From DATLMR01 sp964615905 (lineage in GTDB: Bacteria; Acidobacteriota; Blastocatellia; UBA7656): a DNA stretch of 64,000 bases. The notes below the pieces were generated by a model, which saw nothing but the letters and a program-made list of their open reading frames with translations, had not been told where the DNA came from and made no database searches. The stretch is from NCBI GenBank assembly GCA_964615905.1, contig CAZTUB010000013.1:1-64000 (forward strand). Direction: 5' to 3'. The translations under genes were made by a program, and so were the position numbers. Every line of letters begins with the position of its first letter. Within the stretch, counting starts at the first letter, position 1. Below, piece by piece: positions 1 to 8,021 of this stretch.

Positions 1-53
1 CGACCCGCAACGGGTTTGAAGCCCGCGAGAACCACCAGGCCCCCTGCGCCTCC
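1..53 (-). tRNA. selC: Selenocysteine tRNA (UCA anticodon), 3' part cut by window start
   Basis: On the minus strand the first 53 bases fold as the 5' half of a tRNA-Sec. There is an 8-nt acceptor strand starting GGAGGCGC, two linker bases, a long 6-bp D stem (GGGGCC/GGTTCT) closed by a 4-nt TGGT loop, then a 5-bp anticodon stem around the loop CTTCAAA. The anticodon UCA (plus-strand 17-19) reads UGA. An 8-nt acceptor strand and a 6-bp D stem are diagnostic of bacterial tRNA-Sec rather than a suppressor tRNA. The variable arm, T arm and 3' acceptor strand lie outside the window. Its presence implies selA, selB, selD and at least one selenoprotein elsewhere in the genome; none was found here. 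Confidence 0.85.
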
Positions 54-99
54 ACTCGCCCTCAAACTTAACAAGGGCGCGGCTCGTTAGCAAGCTCGC

Positions 100-516
100 T
101 CAATCCCTTATCGCCTGTTCTTTTTTCGCTTCGACGCGTTTCAAGAACCTCGACATCTCGATGGCCGCGCGCACGTGCGTCCCTTCGCCTATCTTTTCAA
201 CCCCGTCGTGCGCCTCTACCGAAAACGTTATCGTGTGGTCGTCGACGCTGACGACCGAAGCCCTGGCCGTCACAACCGCGCCGACAGGGGTCGCGGCCAG
301 GTGTTTGACGTTTACAACTACGCCGACCGAAACCCAACCGTCGGGCAGGTATTTCCGCACAGCCTCGGCTGCCGTCACCTCCATCAGGTAGATCATCATA
401 GGCGTCCCGTAGACAGGCGGCATGTCTTCGTGGTAACGAGCTACGGTCATGTCAAAGGTGACCTGCTGTGACTGTTCGGCAGACGCGCCCACGGCGATAT
501 TGGCAGTCGCTTTCAT
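100..516 (-). CDS. FlK-like hotdog-fold acyl-CoA thioesterase
   Basis: A protein of 138 residues resembling the fluoroacetyl-CoA thioesterase FlK family of single-domain hotdog thioesterases. The FlK catalytic triad positions can be matched by eye: Thr in 'YGTPMM', Glu in 'YLMEV' and His in 'VKHLAATP'. The C-terminal 'HDGVEKIGEGTHVRA' strand region is also typical. Family members hydrolyse short acyl-CoA thioesters in the cytoplasm; the substrate here is unknown. The start was placed at the ATG at 516 because GGAGGAGAG sits directly upstream; a further ATG 21 bases upstream has no such site. It lies just downstream of selC on the same strand, with no obvious functional link. Confidence 0.8.
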   Translation of the reverse strand: MKATANIAVGASAEQSQQVTFDMTVARYHEDMPPVYGTPMMIYLMEVTAAEAVRKYLPDGWVSVGVVVNVKHLAATPVGAVVTARASVVSVDDHTITFSVEAHDGVEKIGEGTHVRAAIEMSRFLKRVEAKKEQAIRD

Positions 517-685
517 CTCTCCTCCAGGTTCTCTCACGGTCTTTGAGAAGCGACATTCTAGCCGCTTACAACGCCAATATCCAGGTGCCTGGAAACTACG
601 CGACTGTGGCCTGGGTGCAACACGAATCGCTTTTGTGAAGGCCGGAAGACCGCTTTTTCAGGAAAACCGCGTGTTAGCGGCGAGC

Positions 686-715
686 TTTACGCTGGCACGG
701 ACATTGCCTTATGAT
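686..715 (+). promoter_or_regulatory. Possible sigma70-type promoter for lpxC
   Basis: TTTACG, 18 bases, then TATGAT, ending about 40 bases before the lpxC start. The -10 element matches the consensus in five of six positions; the -35 is weak. This is motif reading only. Confidence 0.3.
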
Positions 716-754
716 GGGACTTAAATCTTAGTCAAATCCTTTGGGAGAATATAG

Positions 755-1618
755 TTGGCTCTACAAACAACGCTCGCGCGAGCCGTTTCGGCAAGCGGTC
801 ACGGCCTGCACACGGGTGAGCCTGTAAGCATCACGCTCAAGCCCGCGCCAGCCTACACCGGCTATGTTTTTCGCCGCACCGACCTAAATAATTTCGAGAT
901 ACCGGCCGCGCCTCAATATGTCGCCCGCGTCAGCTATGCTACTACGTTGATGCGGCAGGGCGTTATGATCGCTACGGTCGAGCACCTGTTAGCCGCGCTC
1001 GCGGGATCGCACATAGACAACTGCATTATCGAGGTCGATTCTTTGGAAGTCCCTATCCTCGACGGCAGCGCAGAGCCCTTTATCGACCTGATCGAGCAGG
1101 CCGCGAGAGCCGACCTTGAAGCGCCTCGCCAGTTTCTTCGCGTGCTCAAGCGCGTCGAGGTCGTAGACGGCAACCGACGCATGAGCATAAGCCCCGCCAG
1201 CCAGTTTTCCGTCTCCTGCTTGATCGAGTTCCCGCACCCCTTGATCGGCACTCAACGATATGACATCCATCTCGTCAACGGGCAGTTCACGCAGGAGATC
1301 GCGTCGGCCCGAACCTTCGGCTTTTTAAACGAGATCGAGGCGTTGCGCGGGTCGGGGTTGATTCGCGGAGGCTCTTTAGAGAATGCCGTCGTTCTCACTC
1401 CCGAAGGCGGCATATTGAACGGAGAAGGGCTGCGGTATACGGACGAGTTTGTGCGCCACAAGATCATTGACATCATCGGCGACCTCGCGCTGTTCGGCAT
1501 GCCCGTGCTCGGTCGCGTCGAGGCAGAGCGCACAGGCCACGGCGTTCACACAGCTCTCGTCTCAAGGGTCCTTCGTGACGATTCGGCCTGGGAGATAACC
1601 GACTCGCCGGAGCTTTAA
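755..1618 (+). CDS. lpxC: UDP-3-O-acyl-N-acetylglucosamine deacetylase
   Basis: LpxC (287 aa) removes the acetyl group from UDP-3-O-acyl-GlcNAc, the committed step of lipid A synthesis, and is a cytoplasmic zinc enzyme. Seen in the sequence: the N-terminal 'SGHGLHTGEPVSITL' segment, the zinc/catalytic 'TVEHLLAAL' motif (Glu76, His77), 'LDGSAEPF', the 'DEFVRHKIIDIIGDL' segment carrying the other His and Asp zinc ligands, and the C-terminal catalytic 'GHGVHT' His. Length is close to the usual ~300. The start is TTG at 755 with GGGAG seven bases upstream; no in-frame ATG fits. It is followed by murA on the same strand, so lipid A and peptidoglycan precursor synthesis, which share UDP-GlcNAc, are encoded together. 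It shows the organism has an outer membrane with lipid A. Confidence 0.96.
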   Translation: MALQTTLARAVSASGHGLHTGEPVSITLKPAPAYTGYVFRRTDLNNFEIPAAPQYVARVSYATTLMRQGVMIATVEHLLAALAGSHIDNCIIEVDSLEVPILDGSAEPFIDLIEQAARADLEAPRQFLRVLKRVEVVDGNRRMSISPASQFSVSCLIEFPHPLIGTQRYDIHLVNGQFTQEIASARTFGFLNEIEALRGSGLIRGGSLENAVVLTPEGGILNGEGLRYTDEFVRHKIIDIIGDLALFGMPVLGRVEAERTGHGVHTALVSRVLRDDSAWEITDSPEL

Positions 1619-1711
1619 CCCCGCTCTCATCTCGCCCTAATTTGAGTATTCACCTCCGTCCCCGTGTGCTAACATCTCATCTTTCATCTATAGACAAAGT
1701 GAGTAGGAGAG

Positions 1712-2971
1712 ATGGACAAGTTTCGAATAGTGGGCGGGCGACCGCTCGAAGGGCGAGTACAGATCAGCGGGGCAAAGAACTCTGCGCTCCCCTGCATGGC
1801 CGCCGCGCTGCTGACGCCGGAGACGGTAATACTGCACAACCTGCCTTACGTCCGCGACATTATAACCATGCGGCGTTTGCTCGAAGACCTCGGCAGCACG
1901 GTATTGATGCCTGAGCTTCGCACGCTAAAGATTTCAGCCGCCAAGGTCGAGTTTTTTGAGGCCCCATACGAGCTTGTAAAGACCATGCGCGCCAGCGTAC
2001 TTGCGCTTGGGCCGCTGCTTGCCAGGTTTGGCGAAGCGCGTGTATCCATGCCCGGCGGCTGCGCGATTGGGCAACGGCCCATAGACCTGCACCTCTCAGG
2101 GTTTGAAAAGCTCGGCGCGGTCGTCTCGCTCGAAGGCGGCGACGTGATCGCTCGCGCAAAGAGGCTTCAAGGGCGCGACATCTATTTTGACAAGGTGACG
2201 GTCACAGGCACTGAAAATCTTATAATGGCGGCGACGCTTGCCGATGGTGTCACCACGCTCGTAAACGCCGCCAAGGAGCCGGAGATCGTAGACCTTGCCG
2301 AGATGCTCATCAAGATGGGCGCAAAGATCGAAGGCGCGGGGTCTAGCACTATCCGAATCGAAGGCGTCGAAAAACTCGGCGGGGTCGAGCACACTATAAT
2401 TCCTGACCGTATAGAGACAGGGACCTTTATCGCAGCGGCCGCGATCACTGGCGGCGAGCTCGATATTGCCAACTGTTTCCCGGGGCATCTTTCGGCGGCG
2501 ATAGACAAGTTCCGCGAGACTGGCGTCAGGATAGATCAGCCAAACGCATTTTCGCTGCGTGTCACGACGAACGGGAAGGTGAAGGCCAGTGACGTCACAA
2601 CGCTCCCGCATCCGGGCTTCCCGACAGACATGCAGGCGCAGTACATGGCCTTGATGACACTGGCAGACGGGATGTCGATCATCACCGAGACGATCTTCGA
2701 GAACCGTTTCATGCATGCTTCGGAGCTGTTGCGCATGGGCGCGCGCATAAGGCTGAACGGCCGCCAGGCAGTAATCGAAGGCAACGGGCAATTGATGGGC
2801 GCGCGCACTCAAGCTTCCGACCTGCGAGCCTCGGCTTCGCTTGTGATCGCGGGGCTCGCCGCAAAAGGCGAGACGCTGATTGATCGCGTCTATCACATTG
2901 ATCGAGGTTATGAAAAGATCGAAGAGAAGCTTAGGCTTGTTGGCGCGAATATTGAGAGGTTCAGGGATTAA
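1712..2971 (+). CDS. murA: UDP-N-acetylglucosamine 1-carboxyvinyltransferase
   Basis: MurA (419 aa) transfers enolpyruvate from PEP to UDP-GlcNAc, the first committed step of peptidoglycan synthesis, in the cytoplasm. The EPSP-synthase-like inside-out barrel family signature is clear: 'ISGAKNSALP' with the PEP-binding Lys at residue 22, and the catalytic-loop Cys117 in 'MPGGCAIGQRP'. Presence of Cys rather than Asp at this position predicts fosfomycin sensitivity at the target level. Also visible are 'DRIETGTFI' and the C-terminal 'IDRGYEKIEEKL'. The ATG at 1712 follows AGGAGAG. The gene lies 93 bases after lpxC and is probably co-transcribed with it. Confidence 0.97.
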   Translation: MDKFRIVGGRPLEGRVQISGAKNSALPCMAAALLTPETVILHNLPYVRDIITMRRLLEDLGSTVLMPELRTLKISAAKVEFFEAPYELVKTMRASVLALGPLLARFGEARVSMPGGCAIGQRPIDLHLSGFEKLGAVVSLEGGDVIARAKRLQGRDIYFDKVTVTGTENLIMAATLADGVTTLVNAAKEPEIVDLAEMLIKMGAKIEGAGSSTIRIEGVEKLGGVEHTIIPDRIETGTFIAAAAITGGELDIANCFPGHLSAAIDKFRETGVRIDQPNAFSLRVTTNGKVKASDVTTLPHPGFPTDMQAQYMALMTLADGMSIITETIFENRFMHASELLRMGARIRLNGRQAVIEGNGQLMGARTQASDLRASASLVIAGLAAKGETLIDRVYHIDRGYEKIEEKLRLVGANIERFRD

Positions 2972-3044
2972 GCATTATTCACGACGTATGGTTTTAAATT
3001 TGACTCGGTTGCAAAAATTGGTTGATAATGCTTGAGAGAAGATT

Positions 3045-3407
3045 ATGGAGAACATGCCAGAACAAAGCTGCCTTTTTTGTAGTATTGCCGCAGGCGACGC
3101 GCCGTCGGAGGTTGTCTATCGCGACGAACAGATTGTCGCCATAAAAGATAGTAACCCGCAAGCGCCTGTCCACGTCTTATTGATCCCGCGTGAGCACAAC
3201 CTTGAGTCGCTTAACGACGCAGCCAAGCTCGACCAGGAGCTGTTGGGTCACTTGCTTTTTACGGCCGCGAAAGTTGCGAACCTGATGGAGATTGCCGAAA
3301 GCGGCTACCGCATAGTCATCAACACAGGCGACGCGGCGGGTCAAAGCGTGCCGCACCTCCACGTCCACGTGCTTGGCGGGCGGGACCTGACCTGGCCTCC
3401 GGGCTGA
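3045..3407 (+). CDS. HIT-family nucleotide hydrolase (HinT-like)
   Basis: A protein of 120 residues of the histidine-triad superfamily. The active-site motif 'HLHVHVLGGR' (His-x-His-x-His) is at the C-terminus and the N-terminal 'CLFCSIAAGDAPSEVVYRDE' matches HinT, including the Cys-x-x-Cys of zinc-binding members. HinT enzymes hydrolyse purine nucleoside phosphoramidates and aminoacyl-AMP. The ATG at 3045 is used; an in-frame ATG nine bases on is an alternative. The gene ends just before a heptamer inverted repeat that separates it from the convergent gene on the other strand. Confidence 0.9.
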   Translation: MENMPEQSCLFCSIAAGDAPSEVVYRDEQIVAIKDSNPQAPVHVLLIPREHNLESLNDAAKLDQELLGHLLFTAAKVANLMEIAESGYRIVINTGDAAGQSVPHLHVHVLGGRDLTWPPG

Positions 3408-3414
3408 AGACTAC

Positions 3415-3515
3415 GAACAGTAAACAGTGACAAGTGACAAGTGACAAGAGAGAGACGCATCGTAGTTATCTCTTTCTTGTCACTTGTCACTGTTTACTTG
3501 TCACTGTTTACGTCA
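3415..3515. repeat. Heptamer inverted repeat element, copy 1
   Basis: The left arm (3415-3450) holds tandem AGTGACA units preceded by AGTAAAC; the right arm (3472-3515) is the matching reverse complement (CTTGTCACTTGTCACTG, GTTTAC units). The arms could form a long hairpin with a ~21-base loop. It sits between convergent genes (hinT and the HEAT-cyclophilin gene), so it may act as a bidirectional terminator, though there is no U-tract. The TGA stop of the minus-strand gene (3513-3515) lies in the edge of the right arm. Confidence 0.85.
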
Positions 3516-5666
3516 CTTGACGCCTTCTATGATCTCCACGCGTTCAATGCGTTCACCGCGAGCAACGCGCATCACAGAATCCAACCCGTCTACGACTTGC
3601 CCGAAGACTGTGTAGCCGCCGTCGAGGTGCGGCTGTGGCGAGTGTGTGATGAAAAACTGGCTGCCGCCTGTGTCCTTGCCAGAAAGCGCCATGCCGACCG
3701 TGCCCGTCGCGTAGGGCTTTAGATTGATCTCGTCACGAATCTGGTAGCCGGGGCCTCCGTTCATATCGTTGCGCGGGTCGCCGCCCTGTATAACGAAATT
3801 CGGGACCACGCGCATAAAGGTGAGGCCGTCGAAATAGCCTGACTTCGCAAGCTGCATGAAGTTATCGACCGTCATCGGCGCGTCGGCCGCAAAAAGCTCT
3901 ATGGTTATCTTGCCCTTCTTCGTGTGAAGAACGGCCTTTGGGTTCTTTGACACGGAGGTCAGGTCAGCCATCCGTTTCCAGTATGCGCGGTCGTGGCCCG
4001 TCTCAGCCTTGCCGGGGTTCAATCTGCTGGTCGAAGGGTCTGTGCTCGATTGGCGCAAAAGCTCCCACGCTTTCATACGAACTATATAGTCCGAATCTTT
4101 TGTCTGCTCGTCGAGCGCCTGAATATTCATGGGCCGCTTCAGCTTGTCGGCGGCTTCAAGTATCGCAATCCTCGCGTCATTCATCTTGTCGAGTCGCGCG
4201 ACCTTGAAGGCGGCCTGTAACGCCTCGCTCACGGTGTCGGACGAATCACCCAGCTCGCCAAGCAATGTGGCCGAGGTTGTGCGGACGATCACGTCTTCGG
4301 TTCTCAGCTGGCCGAGCAGTATGTCTTTAAGCCCTTCGGCCTTTACCGCCGACAATGCCGTCAAGATGTCAGAGACTGCACGCGCATCGGGCCTGCCGTA
4401 GGACTTGCCCGCGAGCAAATCGAGGAGCGTGGATTTTGCGCGCTCTGAGCGAAGCTCTCCGAGTCCCTGCGCGTAGGCAGCCATCGACTTCCAATCATCC
4501 TTCGAGAAAACCAGACCTTCAGGCAGGTCGAAGAAAGCCGCCTCGCCAAACTTTGCAACCGCTATCTCGATCTCCGGGTGCGGGCTGATCCGGTTATCGA
4601 CAAGCCTGATCGTTTTCAAAAACGGAAGCGCGCGAGGGTCTTTGATGTTGCCGAGCGAGGAGGCGACGAGCAGCAGCAGGTTTTGCGGGGCCGGAATCCC
4701 CTGGCTAGCCTGGTTGAATGCGCGGTACTCCGAAAATTTCGAAGTGCCGAGCGCGATAAGAGGCTCGACCGCGCGCGCGTCGGGGATTGCCCCTAAAGCA
4801 TTGACCGCGCTCGCGACTACTCGCTCGTCGGGGTCTGCAAGGAGTTTGATTAGAGGCGCGACTGCGCTCGCATCTTTTGTGACGGCAAGCGCGCGCGCCG
4901 CGTTTGCCCGAACGAGCGGGTCGGCATCCGTAAGCAACGGCAGCAGCAAAGGCGTCGCGCCCGTTACGCCTTCACGTATGCGCGCCAGCGCATTCGCCGC
5001 GTGCCACCGGACCTCCGCATCTTTAGAGCGAAGCTGGTTGGCTATCGCGTCGATAAATGAGGGCTGCTTGATTCTGAGCAGAGCAGTAAGAGTGAGCGTG
5101 GCGACCATCTTCGCATCCTTCGACGGAGGCTGGTCGACCGGAGGAAGCAGGCGCGCGAGAGCATCGCTAATCCCGCTGACCGCATAGTTGCCTAAAGCCT
5201 CTGCGGAGGCTTTGTTAGAGACTATCTTTCCGAGAGCTTCGGCAGCGCGAGCGCGGACGGCCGCCGTAGGCTCATTTGCCGATTGAGTCCGCGCGAGCAG
5301 GTCTTTTGCGGCGTAGTGGCTTTCAATCTCTCCGAGTGCGAAAGCGGCCAGGGCTCGCACTTCCGGGTAGCGGTCGTTGTTGAGCAGATCGACAAGCGCG
5401 GTGACGGCGGCGGGCGAGCCTATGCGACCGAGCGCAATCACTGCGCGGCGACGTATGCCGCCGTGCGGGCTGCTGAGCATCGCGACAAGCTCCGCAACTC
5501 CCGCGCGCTCGTCTTCAAACTGGATGATTTTAGGGTAGAGCAGTCTTTGCGTCCGGTCGCGCTTCAATGTCGGGCGAGGCTCGGCCTGATTGAGTGGGAC
5601 CTGCGCAGGGCTTGCCGCCGGGATAAGGAGGGCGAGGATTGCTCCTGATAAAAAAATGTTTCTCAT
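3513..5666 (-). CDS. Exported HEAT-repeat protein fused to a cyclophilin-type peptidyl-prolyl isomerase
   Basis: A protein of 717 residues with three parts. Residues 1-21 are a signal peptide ('FLSGAILALLIPAASPAQ'). About residues 40-560 are HEAT/PBS-lyase-type repeats ('VRALAAFALGEI', 'VRARAAEALGKI', 'VRWHAANALARI', 'VRANAARALAVT', 'VVASAVNALGAI'). Residues 579-717 are a complete cyclophilin domain with 'FMRVVPNFVIQGGDP', 'GSQFFITHSPQPHLDG' and 'YTVFGQV', so the active-site Arg, Phe, Gln and His region is present. Cyclophilins catalyse Xaa-Pro isomerisation; the HEAT solenoid probably presents client proteins in the periplasm (inference). The start at 5666 was chosen because it places the signal peptide at the N-terminus; an upstream in-frame start adds 18 non-signal residues. 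It is convergent with hinT, and its stop lies in a heptamer repeat arm. Confidence 0.88.
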   Translation of the reverse strand: MRNIFLSGAILALLIPAASPAQVPLNQAEPRPTLKRDRTQRLLYPKIIQFEDERAGVAELVAMLSSPHGGIRRRAVIALGRIGSPAAVTALVDLLNNDRYPEVRALAAFALGEIESHYAAKDLLARTQSANEPTAAVRARAAEALGKIVSNKASAEALGNYAVSGISDALARLLPPVDQPPSKDAKMVATLTLTALLRIKQPSFIDAIANQLRSKDAEVRWHAANALARIREGVTGATPLLLPLLTDADPLVRANAARALAVTKDASAVAPLIKLLADPDERVVASAVNALGAIPDARAVEPLIALGTSKFSEYRAFNQASQGIPAPQNLLLLVASSLGNIKDPRALPFLKTIRLVDNRISPHPEIEIAVAKFGEAAFFDLPEGLVFSKDDWKSMAAYAQGLGELRSERAKSTLLDLLAGKSYGRPDARAVSDILTALSAVKAEGLKDILLGQLRTEDVIVRTTSATLLGELGDSSDTVSEALQAAFKVARLDKMNDARIAILEAADKLKRPMNIQALDEQTKDSDYIVRMKAWELLRQSSTDPSTSRLNPGKAETGHDRAYWKRMADLTSVSKNPKAVLHTKKGKITIELFAADAPMTVDNFMQLAKSGYFDGLTFMRVVPNFVIQGGDPRNDMNGGPGYQIRDEINLKPYATGTVGMALSGKDTGGSQFFITHSPQPHLDGGYTVFGQVVDGLDSVMRVARGERIERVEIIEGVK

Positions 5667-5726
5667 CAATTCGACACCGCTACTGGATTGGTTCGTAATT
5701 CGTGCTCGAAATTCTATCACCCGCGC

Positions 5727-7784
5727 CTACCGCTTCGCTATCTCAACGAGGTTGTCATAAAACGTCGCGCCTCCGCCGATGTCTGTCAGAGCTTGGGAGA
5801 CTGTGGTGTTGACGTTCGACAGGCCGGGGCTCAGCTTGTTCCACCAGATCGAGAGCGCAACGGCAACGCCGGGCTTTACCCGTGTCGATACGCGCGCGAC
5901 AAGCTGGCACTCGCCCCTGTCATTCCACACGCGCACGAGGTCGCCGTCTGTGATGCCTCGGCTATCGGCGTCGTCAGGGCTGATCTCGATGAAGGGATGT
6001 TTCTCGCTCCTCAGGAACGACGACAAATTTGAAAAGGTCGAGTTGAGGAACGTGTTCGCGGGCGGGCTGATTAACTGTACGGGGTAGCGAGCGGCAAGCT
6101 CCGGCGCGCGTTCAGGCGATTCGCGCGGCGCGATGTATGTGGGCAGAGGGTCGAGCCCTTCTCGCTCCATACTCTCGGAGTAAAACTCGCACTTGCCTGA
6201 AGGGGTGCGGTAGCCGCCATCGGCAAACGGAGTGAAAGTGTCGGGCAGGTTCAGCCGCGCCCAACCGTCTCGCTTCAGCCGTTCGAGCGTTATCCCTTCA
6301 AAGAGGGGATCGTCTGATGAGAGCGCCTGTCGCAGCATCTCTTCGTCAGAATCCTGAAAGCAGCTCTCCTCGAACCCCATCCGTTCGGCCAGCAGCTTGA
6401 AGACTTCCCAGTTCGGCTTTGCCTCTGCGAGCGGCGCGATAGCGGGCTCGTTATAGACGACGTAGTAGTGGCCGTAGGGCTTGACTATGTCGCGGTGTTC
6501 GAGCTGCGTCGTGGCCGGAAGCAGTATGTCCGCGTAGTCTGCCGTGTCTGTCTGAAACTGTTCGTGGACGACCGTGAACAGGTCATCTCGCTTCAAGCCT
6601 GTGATGACCTGCGACTGGTCAGGGGCGACCGCTGCCGGGTTTGAGTTATAGACGTAGAGCGCGCGAACAGGCGGCTTCGTTTCCGTCAATGCTTCGCCCA
6701 GCCGCGACATGTTGATCGTGCGGGGATTGCCCCGGATCAAGTCAGGGCGTTCGAGCGCGTTCGTATTGAAGGGGAATGTGCCGCTAGTCGAGAGCAGCAC
6801 CCCGCCGCCCGCTTGCCGCCACGCGCCTGTCAGCGCGGGCAGGCAGGCGATTGACCGCACGGCCATCCCGCCGCCCGCGTGCCGCTGTAAGCCGTAATTT
6901 ACGCGGATGACTGCCGGTTGAGTTGTCGCATACTCGCGGGCGAACTCGATGATCTCGCCTGCCGAGACTCCGCAGATTGCCGCCGCGCGCTCAGGCGTAT
7001 ACTCGCGCACGTGCTCTCTCAGTTGATCGAAGCCGTGGGTATGCCGCTCGATGTAGTCGCGGTCTTCAAGGCCCTCGCTGATGATGACGTTCATAACCGC
7101 GAGAGCAAAGGCGGCATCGGTTCCGGGCCGAACCTGGATGAACTGGTGGCACTGGTTTATCGTGTGATTGCGATAAGGGTCTATGCCGATCAGCTTCGCT
7201 CCGGCTTCCATAGCTTCTTTAATCTCAGGCCAGAGGTGAACGTTTGACGAAAGAGTGTTTGTTCCCCACAGCACGATCAACCGGGCTTTGTGGAAGTTCT
7301 CCATGTCGGTTCCCATCTTGGCCCCGGTCGTGTAGTAGAAGGCCTCGCCGCCTGCTGTGGCGCAGATGGTTCGCGCAAGCAAGCTGGCGCCCAGACGGTG
7401 AAAGAACCGGCGATCCATGCCTGATCCGTTGACGAGCCCCATCGTACCCGCATAGCTGTAAGGCAGAATCGCTTCGGGTCCATCCTCCGAGGCCGCGATC
7501 TCAGAGAATCGCCGCGCGATGGTATCGAGCGCCTCGTCCCAGCTTATCCGCTCGAACCGGCCCTCGCCCTTGCTCCCGATGCGTTTCATTGGATACTGCA
7601 AGCGGTCGGGGTTGTAGACGCGCTCTAGGTATCTCGTCACCTTTGTGCAGAGAAAACCTCGCGTCGTTGGATGATCGGGGTCACCCGAAACTTTTACCGC
7701 GCGACCGTCTTCGACTTGAACGAGCATTGCGCAGGTGTCCGGGCAATCGTGCGGGCAGGCTGCGTGAACAATCTCTTGTGACAT
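5727..7784 (-). CDS. Molybdopterin (Mo/W-bisPGD) oxidoreductase, cytoplasmic
   Basis: A member (685 aa) of the DMSO-reductase/formate-dehydrogenase superfamily (COG0243 type). The N-terminal [4Fe-4S] motif has Cys10, Cys14, Cys18 and Cys46 ('CPHDCPDTC...GFLCTK'). The probable metal ligand is Cys141 in 'RTICATAGGEAF', the position that is Sec or Cys in relatives. Later bisPGD motifs include 'LWGTN', 'GIDPYR' and 'NSNPAA'. There is no Tat signal, so it is predicted cytoplasmic, and no electron-transfer subunit is adjacent. The substrate cannot be told from sequence. The ATG at 7784 is chosen; AAGGAG lies about 13 bases upstream, rather far, and an in-frame ATG at 7826 would add 14 residues. It is encoded a few kb from selC, but the ligand codon is Cys, not UGA. 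Confidence 0.85.
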   Translation of the reverse strand: MSQEIVHAACPHDCPDTCAMLVQVEDGRAVKVSGDPDHPTTRGFLCTKVTRYLERVYNPDRLQYPMKRIGSKGEGRFERISWDEALDTIARRFSEIAASEDGPEAILPYSYAGTMGLVNGSGMDRRFFHRLGASLLARTICATAGGEAFYYTTGAKMGTDMENFHKARLIVLWGTNTLSSNVHLWPEIKEAMEAGAKLIGIDPYRNHTINQCHQFIQVRPGTDAAFALAVMNVIISEGLEDRDYIERHTHGFDQLREHVREYTPERAAAICGVSAGEIIEFAREYATTQPAVIRVNYGLQRHAGGGMAVRSIACLPALTGAWRQAGGGVLLSTSGTFPFNTNALERPDLIRGNPRTINMSRLGEALTETKPPVRALYVYNSNPAAVAPDQSQVITGLKRDDLFTVVHEQFQTDTADYADILLPATTQLEHRDIVKPYGHYYVVYNEPAIAPLAEAKPNWEVFKLLAERMGFEESCFQDSDEEMLRQALSSDDPLFEGITLERLKRDGWARLNLPDTFTPFADGGYRTPSGKCEFYSESMEREGLDPLPTYIAPRESPERAPELAARYPVQLISPPANTFLNSTFSNLSSFLRSEKHPFIEISPDDADSRGITDGDLVRVWNDRGECQLVARVSTRVKPGVAVALSIWWNKLSPGLSNVNTTVSQALTDIGGGATFYDNLVEIAKR

Positions 7785-8021
7785 CGGCGTCCATTCTCCT
7801 TCTTCATTTGAGCATACAGAATTCATCCCCTGCTAGAAAAGAGCGAAAGGCGCGTTCGGCTTCGCGGAAGAAAGAGATCATTGAGCATTTATTGTCCAGT
7901 ATGAGGGTTGATGTACCCAATATGGGCCATGATTGATAAAGGTTGTACATAGACTGAACCAATCCGTCGCGCGTCATTTCAGTGGTTTGCTGTACATTTT
8001 AGTGGTTTGGAGTGATTATTC

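Noticed and set aside
934..1533. Minus-strand open frames inside lpxC
   Set aside because: Mutually overlapping shadow frames with no ribosome sites, opposite a clearly identified gene.
2096..2896. Long minus-strand frame inside murA
   Set aside because: Shadow of murA; no ribosome site and no recognisable protein features.
5727..7826. Possible selenoprotein in the Mo-bisPGD enzyme near selC
   Set aside because: The expected metal-ligand codon is a normal Cys codon (Cys141) and no in-frame UGA interrupts the gene. The same holds for the enzyme at 53937-56735.
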